A stretch of DNA of 64,000 bases from Eriocheir sinensis (GCF_024679095.1 NC_066535.1:246501-310500); one strand, 5' to 3'; positions 17,031-35,655 are shown, numbered from the stretch's first letter. Notes: generated from the sequence alone by a model not told the origin. Numbers and translations: made by a program.

Positions 17031-20000
17031 TACATTTTTTAATGTGGATTTTGTATATATATTTTATACAAATTTACATTATTTTAAGTGTATTTTGTAT
17101 ATGTATTCAAATACAAATTTACCTACTTTTATGTTTATTTTGTATATTTTTTTCATACAAATTTAAATTATTTTTGTGTATTTTTGTATGTAGTTTTATA
17201 CAAATTTAGGATATTTCATGTGTATTTTGTATATCTATTTTCATACAAATACACATTCTTTTATTGATATTTTGTTTATTTATTTTGCCGCGAATTTACA
17301 TTATTTAATGTGTATTTTGTATATATATTTCTATAGAAATCTACGTTATACTATGTGTATTCGTATATATATTTTGAAACAAATTTACACTGTTTTATGT
17401 GTATTTTACATATTTTTTCAAAACAATTTTACCTTATTGTATGTGCATTTTGTATATTAATTTTAATACAAATTTAATTATTCTATGTGTATTTTTGTAT
17501 ATGTATTTTTATAAAAATATGCTTTATTTTATGGGTATTTTGCATCTTTATTTTCATACAAATTTACATTCTTTTATTCATATTCTGCTCAATCATTTTG
17601 ATACGATTTGACATTATTCTATGTGTATTTTGTATATATTTTTCATTCAAATTTACGTTATTTTATGTGTATTTGTTTATATATTTTGACAAAAATTTAC
17701 AATATTTTATGGGTATTTTGTATATATATTTCAAAAGAAATTTACCTAGTTTTATGAGTATTTTGTATATCTATTTTCATACAAATTCAGATTATTTCTA
17801 TGTTTTTTTGTATATATTTTAATACAAATTGTAGTTATGTTATGTATGTGTATTTTGTAAATTTATTTTCATTCAAATATACATTATTTTATTGGTATTT
17901 TGTTGATTTATTTTGATACGAGTGTACATTATTTTATATGTACTTTGTATATATATTTTTATACGCATTTACATTATTTAATATTTATTTTGAATATATA
18001 TTTTTATACAAATTCATGGTATTTTATGTGTATTTCTATATGTATTTTCATATAAATTTACTTTATTTTATGTGTATTTTGTACATATATTTCATTACAA
18101 ATTTACCTTGTTTTATGTTTATTTTGTATATCTATTTCATTTAATATTAAATTATTTTATGTGTATATTTGTATTTGTATTTAGGTTATTTTATGTGTAT
18201 TTTCTATATATATTTTCATCCCAAAATTACATTATTTTATTGGTATTTTGTTAATTTAATTCGATAAGAATTTAGATTATTTCATAGTTATTTTGTATAC
18301 ATATTTTTATACGCATTTACATTATTTAATGTGTGTTTTATATATATATTTTTATGCAAATTTACTTTATTTTATGTGCATTTTTATACATATATTTTTA
18401 TAGAAATTTCCGTTCTTTTATGTGTATTTTGTATATGTTTTCTCATACAAATTTACATTATTTTATATGTATTTTGTTTATTTATTTTGATACGAATTAC
18501 ATTATTATATGTGTATTTTGTACATATCTTTTATACGTATTTACATTATTTAATGTGTATTTTGTTTATATATTCTTATACAAATAACGTTATTATATGT
18601 GTATTTGTATAAATAGTTTGATACAAATTTACATTATTTTATGTATTTTGTATATATTTTTCAATTCAAATTTAGCTTATTTTAAGTGTATTTTTTATAT
18701 CCTTTTTCATACAAATTTAATTACTTGTGTGTATTTTTGAATAAAGTTTTATACAAATTTACGTTATTTTATTTGTATTTTGTATATTTTTTTTTATACA
18801 AATACTCATTCTTTTATTGGTATTTTGTTTATCTTTTTTGATACCAGTTTATATTATTTTATGTGTATTTTGTAAACTTTTTTTTATACGTATCTACTTC
18901 AATTTATGTGTATTTTGAATATATTTTTTTTATAGAAATCTACATTATTTTGAGTATTCGTATAAATATTTTGAAACAAATTTACATTGTTTTATATGTA
19001 TTTTGCATATCTATTTAAATACAAATTTACCTTAATGAATGTGGATTTTGTATATTTATTTCAATACAAATTTAAATATTCTATGTGTATTTTGGTACAT
19101 ATATATTTTATAAAAAATGCGTTATTTTATGGGTATTTTGCATCTTAATTTTCATACAAATTTACATTATTTTATTAATATTCTGTGAAATTATTTTGAT
19201 ACGATTTTACACTATTCTATTTGTGTTTTGTATATATTTTTTTCATACAAATTTGCATTATTTTATGTGTATTTTGTATATGTATTTAAATACAGATTTA
19301 CTTACTTTTATGTGTATTTTGTATATTTATTTTCATATAAATTTAAATTATTTTTGTGTATTTTTGTATGAATTTTTTATATATTTTTTATAGAAATTTA
19401 CGTTTTTTTATGTGTATTCGTATATATATTTTGAAATAAATTTACATTGCTTTATGTGTGTTTTGCATATCTATTTCAATACAAATTTACCATATTGTAT
19501 ATTTATTTTAATACAAATCTAATTATTTGATGTGTTTTTGTATACATATTTTTATAAAAATATGCTTTTTTTATGGGTATTTTGCATCTTTATTTTCATA
19601 CAAATTTACATTATTTTATTGATATTCTGTGTATTTATTTTGATACGATTTTACATTATTCTATGTGTATTTTGAATGTATTTTATTTTATTTTGTTTTA
19701 TGTGTGTTTTGCATATCTATTTCAATACAAATTTACCATATTGTATGTGCATTTTGTATATTTATTTTAATACAAATATAATTATTTGATGTGTGTTTTT
19801 GTATACATATTTTTATAAAAATATGCTTTTTTATGGGTATTTTGCATCTTTATTTTCATATAAATTTACATTATTTTATTGATATTCTGTGTATTTTTTT
19901 TTGATACGATTTTACATTATTCTATGTGTATTTTGAATGTATTTTATTTTACATATTTACATTATTTAATGTGCATTTTCTATATATATTTTATACAATT

Positions 20001-21944
20001 ATATGTTACTTTATGTCTATTTGTTTATATATTTTCCTACAAATTTACATTATTTTATGTGTATTTTGTATTTGTATTTCAATACAAATTTCCCAAATTT
20101 TATGTGTATTTTGTATATCTAATTCTTTACAAATTTGCCTTATTTTATGTTTATTTTTATATTTATTTTCATTCAAATTCAATTTATTTTATGTGTATAT
20201 ATTTATTTGTATTTACGTTATTTTATGTGTATTTTCTATATATATTTTCATTCAAAATTACATTATTTTATCGGTATCTTGTTCATTTATTTCGATACGA
20301 ATTTAGATTATTTCATGTGTATTTTCTATACATATTTTTATACGCATTTACATTATTTAATGTCTGTTTTGTATATATATTTTATATACAACTTCACTTC
20401 ATTTTATGTCCATTTGTGTTGTTGTTTTTATACAAATTTACATTATTTTAAGTGTATTCTGTACTTTTTTATTACAAATTTGCCCTATTTTATGTGTATT
20501 TTGTTTATTTATTTTCATACAAATTTAAAGTATTTGATGTGCGTTTTTGTACATATATTTTTATAGAAATTTGCGTTATTTTATGTGTATTTTGTATATA
20601 TTTTTTCATACAAATTTACTTTTTTTTATTATTATTTTGTTTATGTATTTTGATACGAATTTACATTATTATATGTGTATTTTGTATATATTTTGTATAC
20701 ATATTTTCATTATTTAATGTGTATTTTGTTAATATATTTTAAAACAAATTTACGTTATTTTATGCGTATTTGTTTAATTATTTTGATACAAATATACATT
20801 ATTTTATGTATTTTTTATATATATTTTAATACAAATCTAGTTTATTTTATATATTTTTTGTATATCTATTTTCATACAAATTTAAATTACTTTTGTGTAT
20901 TTTTGTATATAGTTTTATACAAATTTACGTTATTTTATGTGTATTTTGTATATTTATTTTCATAGAAATTCACATTCTTCTATTGGTATTTTGTTTATTT
21001 TGATACGAATTTACATTATTTTATGTGTCTTTTGTATATATATTTTTATACGTATATTTTTTTAATGCTTATTCGTATATATATTTTGCAACAAATTTAC
21101 ATTGTTTGATGTGTGTTTTGCATATCTATTGCAATACAAATTTACCATATTGTATGTGTATTTTGTACACTTATTTTAATATAAATTTAATTATTTGATG
21201 TGTATATTTGTATATATATTTTTATATAAATATACTTTTTTTATGGGTATTTTGCATCTATATTTTCATACAATTTTACTTTATTTTATTGATATTCTGT
21301 GTATTTATTTTGATACGATTTTACATTGTTCTATGTGTATTTTGTATATATTTTATTTTACATATTTACATTATTTAATGTGCATTTTCTACATATATTT
21401 TATACATTATATACGTTACTTTATGTCAATTTGTTTATATATTTTCATAAAAATTTACATTATTTTATGTGTATTTTGCATTTGTATTTTAATATAAATT
21501 TATCTAATTTATGTGTATTTTGTATTTCTTTTTTCATACAAATTGAAAATATTTTTGTGTATTTTTGCATGTATTTTTATACAAATGTTTGTTATTTTAT
21601 ATTATTTTGTATATTTATTTTCCTACATATATACATTCTTTTATTGAAATTTAGTTTATTGAATTTGATACGAATTTACATTATTTTAGGTGTATTTTGT
21701 ATATATATTTTCATTCGTATTTACATCATTTTATGTGTATTTTTTATATATATTTTCATAGAAATTTACGTTATTTTATGTGTTTTTGTATACATATTTT
21801 AATACAAATTTACATTATTTGATGTGTATTTTGCATATCTATTTCAATACAAATTTATCTTATTGTATGTGCATTTTGTATATTTATTTTAATACAAATT
21901 TAATTATTTATGTGTATTTTTGTATATATATTTTTTAAATAATA
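17031..21944 (+). repeat. 45-bp HOR satellite, plus orientation, segment 6
   Basis: Orientation flips at about 17,030 without an (AT)n tract. The stretch 19,020-21,905 is a colinear duplicate of 462-4,510 (offset 18,567 over the first 1.4 kb) but lacks LINE copy 1. It has a few extra monomers near 20,730-20,890. No gene is present. Confidence 0.92.
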
Positions 21945-23043
21945 TGTATAAAAAAAATATATACAAAACACAAAAAGAGCAATATAAAATCATATCAAAA
22001 TAGATACACAGAATATCAATAAAATAATGTAAAATTGTATGAAAATAAAGATGCAAAATACCCATAAAAAAAGGATATTTTTTTAAAAATATATATACAA
22101 AAATACCCATCAAATAATTAAATTTGTATTAAAATAAATATACAAAATACACATACAATATGGTAAATTTGTATTGAAATAGATATGCAAAATCCACATC
22201 AAACAAAAAAAATTTGTTGCAAAATATATATACGAATAAACATAAAAAAAAGTAAATTTCTATAAAAATATATATAAGAAATACACATAAAATGATGTAA
22301 ATACGTATAAAAATATATATACAAAATACACATAAAATAATGTAAATTCGTACCAAAATAAATAAACAAAATGCCAATAGAAGAATGTGAATTTGTATGA
22401 AAGTAAATATACAAAATACACATAAAATAAAGTAAATTTGTAAAAAACATATACAAGAATGCACAAAAGTAATTTAAATTTGTATGAAAATAGATATACA
22501 AAATATATATAAAATAAAATAAATTTGTATTGAAATATATTTAAAAAATACATAAAATAATGTATATTTGGATCAAAATAATTAAACAAATACGCATAAA
22601 ATAAAGTAAATTTGTTTTAAAATATATAAACAAAATACACATTAAATAATGAAAATACGTATACAAAATATATACAAAATACACATATAATAATCTAAGT
22701 TCGTATCAAGATACATCAACAAATTTCTATAAAAATATATTTAAAAAAACGCACATCAAATACTTTAAATTTGTATGAAAATAAATAAACAAAATACACA
22801 TAAAATAAGGCAAATTTGTAATAAAAAAAAGTACAGAATACACTTAAAATAATGTAAATTTGTATAAAAACAACAACACAAATGCACATAAAATGAAGTA
22901 AAATTGTATGAAAAATATATATACAAAACACATATTAAATAATGTAAATGCGTATAAAAATATGTATAGAAAATACACATGAAATAATCTAAATTCGTAT
23001 CGAAATAAATGAACAAAATATCGATAAAATAATGTAGTTGTGA

Positions 23044-23183
<140 letters not shown>

Positions 23184-26100
23184 GAAAATACACATGAAAT
23201 AACGTAAATACAAATAAATAAATACACATAAAACAATTTGAATTTGAATGAAAATAAATATAAAAATAAACATAAAATAAGGCAAATTTGTAATGAAATA
23301 TATATACAAAAAACACATAAAATAATGTAGATTAGTTTCAAAATATATATACGAATACACATAAAATAACGAAGATTTCTATAGAAATATATATACAAAA
23401 TACACATGAAATGATGTAAATACGTATAAAAATATATACTCAAAATACACATTAAATAATGTAAATTCGTGTCAAAATAAATAAACAAAATATCAATAAA
23501 AGAATGTGTATTTGTATGAAAATATATATACAAAATACACATAAAATAACGTAAATATGTATAAAACTAGATACAAAAATACACAAAAAAAATTTAAATT
23601 TCTATGAAAATAAATATACAAAATACACATAAAATTATGTAAATTTGTATTGAAATACATATACAAAAAACACATAAAATAATAAAAATTTGAATGAAAA
23701 TATATAAACAAATACTCTTAAATTAACGTAAATTTATATAAAATATATATACAAAATACTTATTAAATAATGTAAATATGTATAAAAAATATATATACAA
23801 AACACAAAAAGAATAATGTAAAATCGTATCAAAATAAATACACAGAATATAAATAAAATAATGTAAATTTGTATGAAAATAAAGATGCAAATTACCCATA
23901 AAATAACGTTTTTTTTTTTAAATATATATACCAAAATACACATAAAATATTTAAATTTGTATTACAATAAATATACAAAATGCACATACAATAAGGTAAA
24001 TTTGTATTGAAATAGATATGCAAGATACATATGAAACAATGTAAATTTGTTTCAAAATATATACACGAATACACATAAAATAACGTAGATTTCTATAAAA
24101 ATATATATACAAAATACACATAAAATGAAGTAAATACGTATAAGAAAATGTATACAAAATACACATAAAATAATGTAAATTCGTATCAAAATAAATAAAC
24201 AAAATACCAATAAAAGAATGTGTATTTGTATAAATATAAATATACAAAATACACATAAAATAACGTAAAATTGTATAAAACTATATACAAAAATAAACAA
24301 AAATAATTAAATTTGTATGAAAATAGATATACAAAAGACACATAAAATAAGCTAAATTTGAATTGAAATAAATATACAAAATACATAAAATAATGTAAAT
24401 TTGTATCAAAATATTTATTCAAATACACATATAATAACGTAAATTTGTATAAAAATATATAAACAAAATACACATTAAATAATGTAAATACGTATAAAAA
24501 ATATGTACGTAATGTAAAAATTTATAAAAATAAAGATGCAAAATACCCATAAAATAACTCATATTTAAAAAAAATATATACAAAAATACACATAAAATAA
24601 TTAAATTTGTATTAAAATAAATATACAAAATACACATACAATAAGGTAAATTTGTATTGAAATAGATATCCAAAATAAACATAAAATAATGTAAATTTGT
24701 ATCAAAATATATACGAATACACACAATAAAATAACGTAAATTTTTATGAAAATATATATAGAAAATGCTCATAAAATAATGTAAATACGTAGAAAAATAT
24801 ATATACAAAATACATATAAAATAATGTAAATTCGTATCAAAATAAATAAACATAATTCCACTAAAAAATGCATATTTTTAGCAAAATATATATACAAAAT
24901 ACAAATAAAATAACTAAAATTTGTATAAAAATATATACAAAAATACACAAAAATATTTTAAATTTGTTTGAAAATAGATATGCAAAAAACAGATGATTAG
25001 GCAAATTTGTATTGAAATACATATACAAAATACATATAAAATAATGTAAATTTCTATGAAAATATATAAACAAATAAACATAAAATAACGTAAATTTTCA
25101 TAAAATATATATATATACAAAATATTCATTAAATAATGTAAATAGGTATAAAAATATATATACAAAATAGACATAGAATAATGTAAAATCGTATCAAAAT
25201 AAATAAACAGAATATCAATAAAATAATGTAAATTTGTATGAAAATAAAGTTGAAAAATACCCATATAATAACGCATATTTGTTTAAAAAAATATATACAA
25301 AAATACACATAAAATAATTAAATTTGTATTAAAATAAATATACAAAAGTCACATACAATAAAGAAAATTTGTATTAAAATAGATATGCAAAATACTCATA
25401 AATAATGTAAATTTGTATCAAAGTATATATACGAATACATATAAAATTGAGTAGATTTCTATGAAAATATATATTCAAAATACATATAAAATGATTTAAA
25501 TAAGTATAAAAATATATATATCAAATACACCTGAAATAATGTAAATTCGTATCAAAATAAATAAAAAAAATTCCGATCAAAGAATGTATATTTATAGGAA
25601 AATAAATATACAAAATACACATAAAATTACGAAAATTTGTATGAAAATAGATTTACAAAATACACACATAATTAGTTAAATTTGTATTTAAATACATGTA
25701 CAAAATACACATAAAATAATGTAAATTTGAATGAAATGAAAACAAATTCACATAAAATAACGTACATTTGTATAAAATATATATACAAAATATACAAAAA
25801 ATAATGTAAAATCGTATCAAAATAAATACACAGAATATCAATAAAATAATGTAAATTTGTATGAAAATAAAGATGCAAAATACCCATAAAATAAAGCATA
25901 TTTTTATAAAAATACATACACAAAAATACACATAGAATAATTAAATTTGTATTAAAATTAATATACAAAATGCACATACAATAAGGTAAATTTGTATCAA
26001 AAGAATATGCAAAATACACATAAAACAGTGTAAATTTGTCTCAAAATATATATACGAATACACATAAAATAACGTAGATTTCTATAGAAATATATATACA

Positions 26101-29100
26101 AAATACACATGAAATGATGTAAATACGTATAAAAATATATATACAAAATACACATTAAATAATGTAAATTCGTGTCAAAATAAATAAACAAAATATCAAT
26201 GTGTATTTGTATGAAAATATCAATGTATAAAAATATCAATGTGTATTTGTATGAAAATAGATATACAAAATACACATAAAATATTGTAAATTTGTATAAA
26301 ACTCTATTAAAAAAATACACAAAAAATAATTTAAATTTGTATGAAAATAAATATACAAAATACACATAAAATTAAGTATTTTTGTATTGAAATACATATA
26401 TAAAATACACATAAAATAATATAAATTTGAAAGAAAATATATAAGCAAACACACCTAATAATAACGTAAATTTATATAAAATATATATACAAAATACACA
26501 TTAAGTAATGTAAATATGTATAAAAAAAATATATATATACAAAACACAAATAGAATAATGTAAAATCGTTTCAAAATAAATACACAGAATATTAATAAAA
26601 TAATGTAAATTTGCATGAAAATAAAGATTCAAAATACCCATAAAATAACGCATTTTTTATAAAAATATATATACCAAAATACACAAAAAATATTTAAATT
26701 TGTATTAAAATAAATAATAAGGAAGATTTGTATTGAAACATATGCAAAATACATATAAAACAATGTAAATTTGTTTCAAAATATATATATTTGAATTCAC
26801 ATAAAATAACGTAGATTTCTATAAAAAATATGTATACAAAATACACATAAAATGAAGTAAATACGTATAAAAAAATGTATACAAAATACACATCAAATAA
26901 TGAAAATTCTTATCAAAATAAATAAACAAAATATCAATAAAAGAATGTGTATTTGTAGAAATATAAATATACAAAAAAAAACATAAAATAACGTAAATTT
27001 GTATAAAACTATATACAGAAATACACAAATGTAATTAATTTTGTATGAAAATAGATATAAAAAATACACAGAGAATAAGCTAAATTTGAATTGAAATATA
27101 TATATACAAAATACATAAAATAATGTAAATTCGTATCAAAATAAATCAACAAAATACCAATAAAATAATATATATCTGAATGAAAATAAATTTACAAAAT
27201 CCAAATGAAATAACTAGACTTTGTATTAAAATATATACAAAAATACACATAAATAATTTGAGTTTGTATGAAAATAGATATAAAAAATACATATAAAACT
27301 AGGTAAATTTCTTTTGAAATATATATACAAAATACCCATCAAATATTGTAAATTTGTGTCAAAATATATCAACAAATACACATAAAATAACGTAAATTTG
27401 TATAAAATATGTATACAAAATACACATAGAATAATGTAAAATCGTATCAAAACAAATGAACAAAATATCAATATAATAATGTAACTTTCTATGAAAATAA
27501 AGATTCAAAAAACCCATAAAATAAAGCATATTTGTATCAAAATATATATACGAAAATACACATAAAATAATTAAATTTGTATTAAAATAAATATGCACAT
27601 ACAATAAGGTAAATTTGTATTAAAATAGATATCCAAAATACACATCAAATAATGTAAATTTGTATTAAATTATATATACGAAAACACATAAAATAACGTA
27701 AATTTCTATTAAAATATAAATAAAAATTACATATAAAATGATGTTAATACGTATAAAAATATTTATACAAAATAATCCTAAAATAAGGTAAATTCGTATG
27801 AAATTCAATTAACTAAATTTTAATAAAAGAATGTATATATGTAGGAAAATAAGTATACAAAATAATATATAAAATAACTAAAATTTGTATAAAAATACAT
27901 TCAAAGATACACAAAAATAATTTCAGTTTGTATGAAAATAGATATACAAAATACACATAAAATTAGGTAAATTTGTAATAAAATACATATACAAAATATA
28001 CATAAAATAATGTAAATTTGTATGAAAATTATAAACAAATAGATATAAAGTAATGTATATTTGTATAAAATATATTTAGAAAATGCACATTAAATAATGT
28101 AAATATGTAAAATAAAATATATACAAAATACACATAGAACAATGTAAAATCGTATCAAAATAAATACACAGAATATCAATAAAATAATGTAAATTTGTAT
28201 AAAAATAAAGATGCAAAATACCCATAAAAAAAGCATATTCTTATAAAAACATATATACAAAAATACACATCAAATAATTAAATTTGTATTAAAATAAATA
28301 TGCAAAATGCGCATACAATATGGTAAATTTGTATTGAAATTGATATGCAAAACACAAATAAAACAATGTAAATTTGTTTCAAAATATATATACGAATACA
28401 CATAAAAAAACGTAAATTTCTATTAAATATATATAAAAAATACACATAAAATGATGTCAATACGTATAAAAATATATATACAAAATACACATAAGATAAT
28501 GTAAACTCGTACCATAATAAATAAACAAAATACCAATAGAAGAATGTGAATTTATATGAAAATAAATATACAAAATACACATAAAATAACGTAAATTTAT
28601 ATAAAACTATATACAAAAATACACAAAAGTAATTTGAATTTCTATGAAAATAGATATACAAAATATACATAAAATAAACTAAATTTGTATTGAAATTTAT
28701 ATACAAAATACATAAAATAATGTAAATTTGTATCAAAATGTTTAAACGGATACGCATAAAATAACGTAAATTTGTTTTAAAATATATAAACAAAATACAC
28801 ATTAGATAATGAGAATATGTATACAAAATATATACAAAATACATATATAATAATGTAAATTCGTATCAAAATACGTAAACAAAATACCAATAAATAAATG
28901 TAAATTTGTATGAAAAAAATATATACAAAATACACATAGAATAACGCAAATTTCTATAAAAATATATGTACAAAAATGCACATGAAATAATTTAAATTTG
29001 TATGAAAATAAATAAACAAAATACACATAAAATAAGTAAAATTTGTAGTAAAAAAAGTACAGAATACACTTAAAATAATGTAAATTTCTATGAAAAACAA

Positions 29101-29636
29101 CAACACAAATGCACATTAAATGAAGTAAAATTGTATAAAAAATATATATACAAAACACACATTAAATAATGTAAATGCGTATAAAAGTATGTATAGAAAA
29201 TACACATGAAATAATCTAAATTCGTATCGAAATAAATGAACAAAATACGGATAAAATAATGTAATTTTTAATAAAAATATATATACAAAATACACTTTAA
29301 ATAATGTAAATACGTATAAATATATATATATAGATTACACATAAAACAATGTAAATTCGTATCAAAATAAATCAACAAAATACCAATAAAATAATATATA
29401 TTTGTGTGAAGTTAAATTTACAAAATACACATAACGTAACTGAAATTTGTATTAAAATCTATACAAAAAACCACAGAAATAATTTAAATTTGTTTGAAAA
29501 TAGATATACAAAATACACATAAAATTAGGTAAATTTGTTTTGAAATATACGTATATATAAAATACCCATAAAATATTGTAAATTTCTATCAAAATATATA
29601 AACAAATAAACATAAAATAACGTAAATTTGAATAAA

Positions 29637-29638
<2 letters not shown>

Positions 29639-29726
<88 letters not shown>
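29639..29726. repeat. (AT)n microsatellite with short CA end
   Basis: About 88 bp of AT, continuing into CACACAC. Confidence 0.95.
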
Positions 29727-29734
<8 letters not shown>

Positions 29735-30950
29735 AAATATACATTAAATAATGTAAATATATAAGGAAAATATATACAAAATACACGTAGAATAATGTAA
29801 AATTGTATCAATATAAATATACAGAATATCAATAAAGTAATGTAAGAATTTATGAAAATAAAGATGCAAAATATCCATAAAATAACTCATATTTAAAAAA
29901 TATATATATATACAAAAATACACATAAAAAAAATTAATTTGTATTAAAATAAATATACAAAATACACATACAATAAGGTAAATTTGTTTTGAAATAGATA
30001 TGCAAAATATACATAAAATAATGTAAATTTGTATCAAAATATATACGAATACACACAATAAAATAGCGTAAATTTTTATGAAAATATATATGCAAAATAC
30101 ACATCAAATAATGTAAATAAGTAGAAAAATATATTTATAAAATACACATAAAATAATGTAAATTCGTATCAAAATAAATAAACAAAATTAGAATAAAAGA
30201 ATGTATATATGTAGGAAAATATATATACAAAATACAAATAAAATAACTAAAATTTGTATAAAAATATATAAAAAATACACAAAAATAATTTAAATTTGTT
30301 TGAAAATAGATATGGAAAATACACATAAAATTAGGCAAATTTGTTTTGAAATACATATAAAAAATACACCTAAAGTAATGTAAATTCATATCAAAATAAA
30401 TGAACAAAATTCCGATTAGAGAACGTATATTTGTAGGAAAATAAATAAACAAAATACATATAAAATAACGAGAATTTGTATAAAAATATATAGAAATATA
30501 CACAAAAATAATTTCAATTTGTATCAAAATAGATATATAAAATACACATATAATTATATAAATATGTATTTAAATACATGTACAAAATACACATAAAATA
30601 ATGTAAATTTGTATGAAATGAAAACAAATAAACATAAAATAACGTAAATTTGTATAAAATATATATACGAAATACACATAGAATAATGTAAAATCGTATC
30701 AAAATAAGTACACAGAATATCAATAAAATAATGTAACTTTCTATTAAAATAAAGATGCAAAATACCCATAAAATAAAGCATATTTTTTATAAAAATACAT
30801 ATACAAAAATACACATCGAATAATTAAATTTGTATTAAAATTAATATACAAAATGCACATACAATAAGGTAAATTTGTATTGAAAAAATATGCAAAATAC
30901 ACATAAAACAATGTAAATTTGTTTCAAAATATATTTATAAATATATATAC

Positions 30951-31146
<196 letters not shown>

Positions 31147-32624
31147 CACATTAAATAATGTAAATTCGTGTCAAAATAAATAAACAAAATATCAATAAAA
31201 GAATGTGTATTTGTATGAAAATAGATATACAAAATACACATAAAATAACATAAATTTGTATAAAACTATATACAAAAATACACAAAAATAATTTAAATTT
31301 GTATGAAAATAAATATACAAAATACACATAAAATTAGTTAGATTTGTATTAAAATACATATACAAAATACACATAAAATAATGAAAATTTGAATGAAAAT
31401 ATATGAACACATACACTTAAAATAACGTAAATTTGTATAAAATATATATACAAAACACATATTAAATAATGTAAATATGTATAAAAAAAATATAAACAAA
31501 ACACAAATAGAATAATTAAAATCGTATCAAAATAGATACACAAAATATTAATAAAATAATATAAATTTGTATGAAAATTAAGATGCAAAATACCCATAAA
31601 ATAACGCATTCTTTATAAAAATATATATACCAAAATACACATAAAATATTTAAATTTCTATAAAAACAAGTATACAAAATGCACATACAATAAGGTAAAT
31701 TTGTATTGAATAAGATATGCAAAATACATATAAAACAATGTATATTTCTATAAAAATATATAAACAAAATACCCATAAAATGAAGTAAATACGTATAAAA
31801 AAATGTTTACAAAACACACATATAATCATGTATTTCGTATCAAAATAAATAAACAAAATACAAATTAAATAATGTAAATTTGTATGAGAAAACATATACA
31901 AAATACACATAAAGTAACGCAAATTTCTATGAAATATATGTACAAAAATGCACATAAAATAAAGTAAATTTGCATAAAAATATATGTACAAAACACATAT
32001 TAAAAAATGTAAATGCGTATAAAAATATGATACAAAATACCTATGAAATAATCTATATTCGTATCAAATTTCTATGAAAATAGATATACAAAATGCACCT
32101 ATTTATAGGTAAATTTGTTTTGAAATATACGTATTTATAAAATACCCATAAAATAATGTATATTACTATCAAAATATATAAACAAAAAAATATAAAATAG
32201 CGTAGAATTTGAAGAAAAAAAATACATATATATATACAAAATATACATTGAATGATGTAAATATGTAGGGAAAATATATACAAAATACACATAGAATAAT
32301 GTAAAATTGTATCAATATAAATATACAGAAAATCAATAAAATAATGTAAAAATTTATGACAATAAAGGAGCAAAATACCCATAAAATAACTCATTTTTAA
32401 AAAATATATTTATACAAAAATACATATAAAATAATTAAATTTGTATTAAAATAAATATACAAAATACACATACAATAAGGTAAATTTATATTAAAAGATA
32501 TATGCAAAATACACATAAAATAATGTAAATTTGTATCAAAATATATACGAATGCACTCAATAGAATAACGTAAATTTTTATGAAAATATATATACAAAAC
32601 ACATAAAATAATGTAAATAAGTAG

Positions 32625-32731
<107 letters not shown>

Positions 32732-34550
32732 AAATACACATAAAATAATGTAAATTCGTATCAAAATAAATAAAAAAATCCAATAAAGAATCAATATTTG
32801 TAGGAAAATATATATATACAAAATACAAATAAAATAACTAAAATTTGTATAAAAATATATACAAAAATACACAAAAATAATTTAAATTTGTTTGAAAATA
32901 GATATGCAAAATTCACATAAAATTAGGCAAATTTGTATTGAAATACATATTCGAAATACACTAAAATAATGTAAATTTGTATGAAAATATATAAACAAAT
33001 ACACAAAAATAACGTAAATTTGTATAAAATATATATACAAAATATACATTAAATAATGGAGATATGTATAAAAATGTATATACAAAATACACATAGAATA
33101 ACGTAAAATCGTATCAAAATAAATGAACAGAATATCAATAAAATAATGTAAATTTGTGTGAAAATAAAGATGCAAAATGCCCATATAATAACGCATATTT
33201 GTATAAAAATATATACACAAAAATACACATAAAATAATTAAATTTGTATTAAAATAAATATACAAAATGCACATACAATAATGTAAATTTGTATTGAAAT
33301 AGATATGCAAAATACACATCAATAATGTAAATTTGAATCAAAATATATATACGAATACACATAAAATAGAGTAAATTTCTAAAAAAAAAATATACACACA
33401 AAATACATATAAAATGATAAAATAAGTATAAAAATATATATACCAAATACACCTAAAATAATGTAAATTCGTATCAAAATAAATAAACTAAATTCCGATG
33501 AAAGAATATATATTTTTAGGAAAATAAATATACAAAATACACATATTATAACTAAGGTTTGCATAAAAATATATACAAAAATACACAAAAATTATTTCAA
33601 TTTATATGAAAATAGATATAAAAAATACACATATAATTAGTTAAATTTGTATGAAAATAAAGATGCAAAATACCCATAAAATAAAACATATTTTTATAAA
33701 AATACATATACAAAAATACACATAGAATAATTAAATTTGTGTCAAAATCAATATACAAAATGCACATACAATAAAGTAAATTTGTATTGAAAAAATATGC
33801 AAAATACACATAAAACAATGTAAATTTGTTTAAAAATATATATATACGAATACATATAAATCAACATAGATTTCTATAGAAATATATTTACAAAATACAC
33901 ATGAAATGATGTAAATACGAATTAAAATATTTATACAAAATACACATTAAATAATGTAAATTCGTGTCAAAATAAATAAACAAAATACCAATAAAAGAAT
34001 GTGTATTTGTATGAAAATAGATATTCAAAATACACATAAAATAGCGTAAATTTGTATAAAACTCTATACAAAAATACACGAAAATAATTTAAATTTGTAT
34101 GAAAATAAATATACAAAATACACATAAAATTACGTAAATTTGTATTGAAATACATATACAAAATACACATAAAATAATGTAAATATGAATGAAAATATAT
34201 AAACAAATACACTTAAAATAACGTAAATTTGTATGAAATATAAATACAAAATACACATTAAATAATGTAAATATGTATTAAAAAAAATACATATACAAAA
34301 AACAAATAGAATAATGTAAAATCGTATCAAAATAAATACAGAGAATATTAATAAAATAATGTAAATTTGTATGAAAATAAAGATGCAAAATACCTATAAA
34401 ATAACGCTTTTTTTTTTAAATATATATACCAAAATACACATAAAATATTTAAATTTGTATTAAAATAAATATACAAAATGCACATAAAATAAAGTAAATT
34501 TGTACTGAAATAGACATGCAAAATACATATAAAACAATGTAAATTTGTTT

Positions 34551-34742
<192 letters not shown>

Positions 34743-35568
34743 GAATACACATAAAATAACGTAGATTTCTATAAATATATATACACAAAATACACATAAA
34801 ATGAAGTAAATACGTATAAAAAAATGTATACAAAATACACATAAAATAATGTAAATTCGTATCAAAATAAATAAGTAAAATACCAATAAAGGAGTGTGTA
34901 TTTGTATAAATATAGATATACAAAATGCACATAAAATAACGTAAATTTGTATAAATCTATATACAAAAACACAAAAGAGTAATTAAATTTGTATGAAAAT
35001 ATATATACAAAATACACATAAAATAAGTTATATTTGAATTGAAATATGTATACAAAATACATAAAACAAATAAATTTATATCAAAATATTTATACAAATA
35101 CACATATAATCATGTAATTCGTATCAAAATAAATAAAGAAAATACCAATAAAATAATGTAAATTTATATGAGAAAACAATACAAAATACACATAAAATAA
35201 CGCAAATTTCAATAAAAATATATATACGAAAATGGACATAAAATAGAGTAAATTTGCATAAAAATATATATACAAAACACATATTAAATAATGTAAATGC
35301 GTATAAAAATATGTATACAAAATAACTATGAAATAATCTAAATTCATATCGAATTAAATTAACAAAAGTCCAATAAAATAATGCAATTTTTGATGAAAAT
35401 ATATATAGAAAATACACATAAAATAACCTAAATACAAATACAAATATACACATAAAATAGTTTAAAATTGAATGAAATAAATACCCCCAAAAAAAACATA
35501 AAAGAAGGTAAATTTGTAATGAAATATATGTACAAAATACACATGAAATAATGTAAATTTGTATGAAA

Positions 35569-35577
<9 letters not shown>

Positions 35578-35651
<74 letters not shown>
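35578..35651. repeat. (AT)n microsatellite
   Basis: About 74 bp of AT following a run of A. Confidence 0.95.
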
Positions 35652-35655
<4 letters not shown>
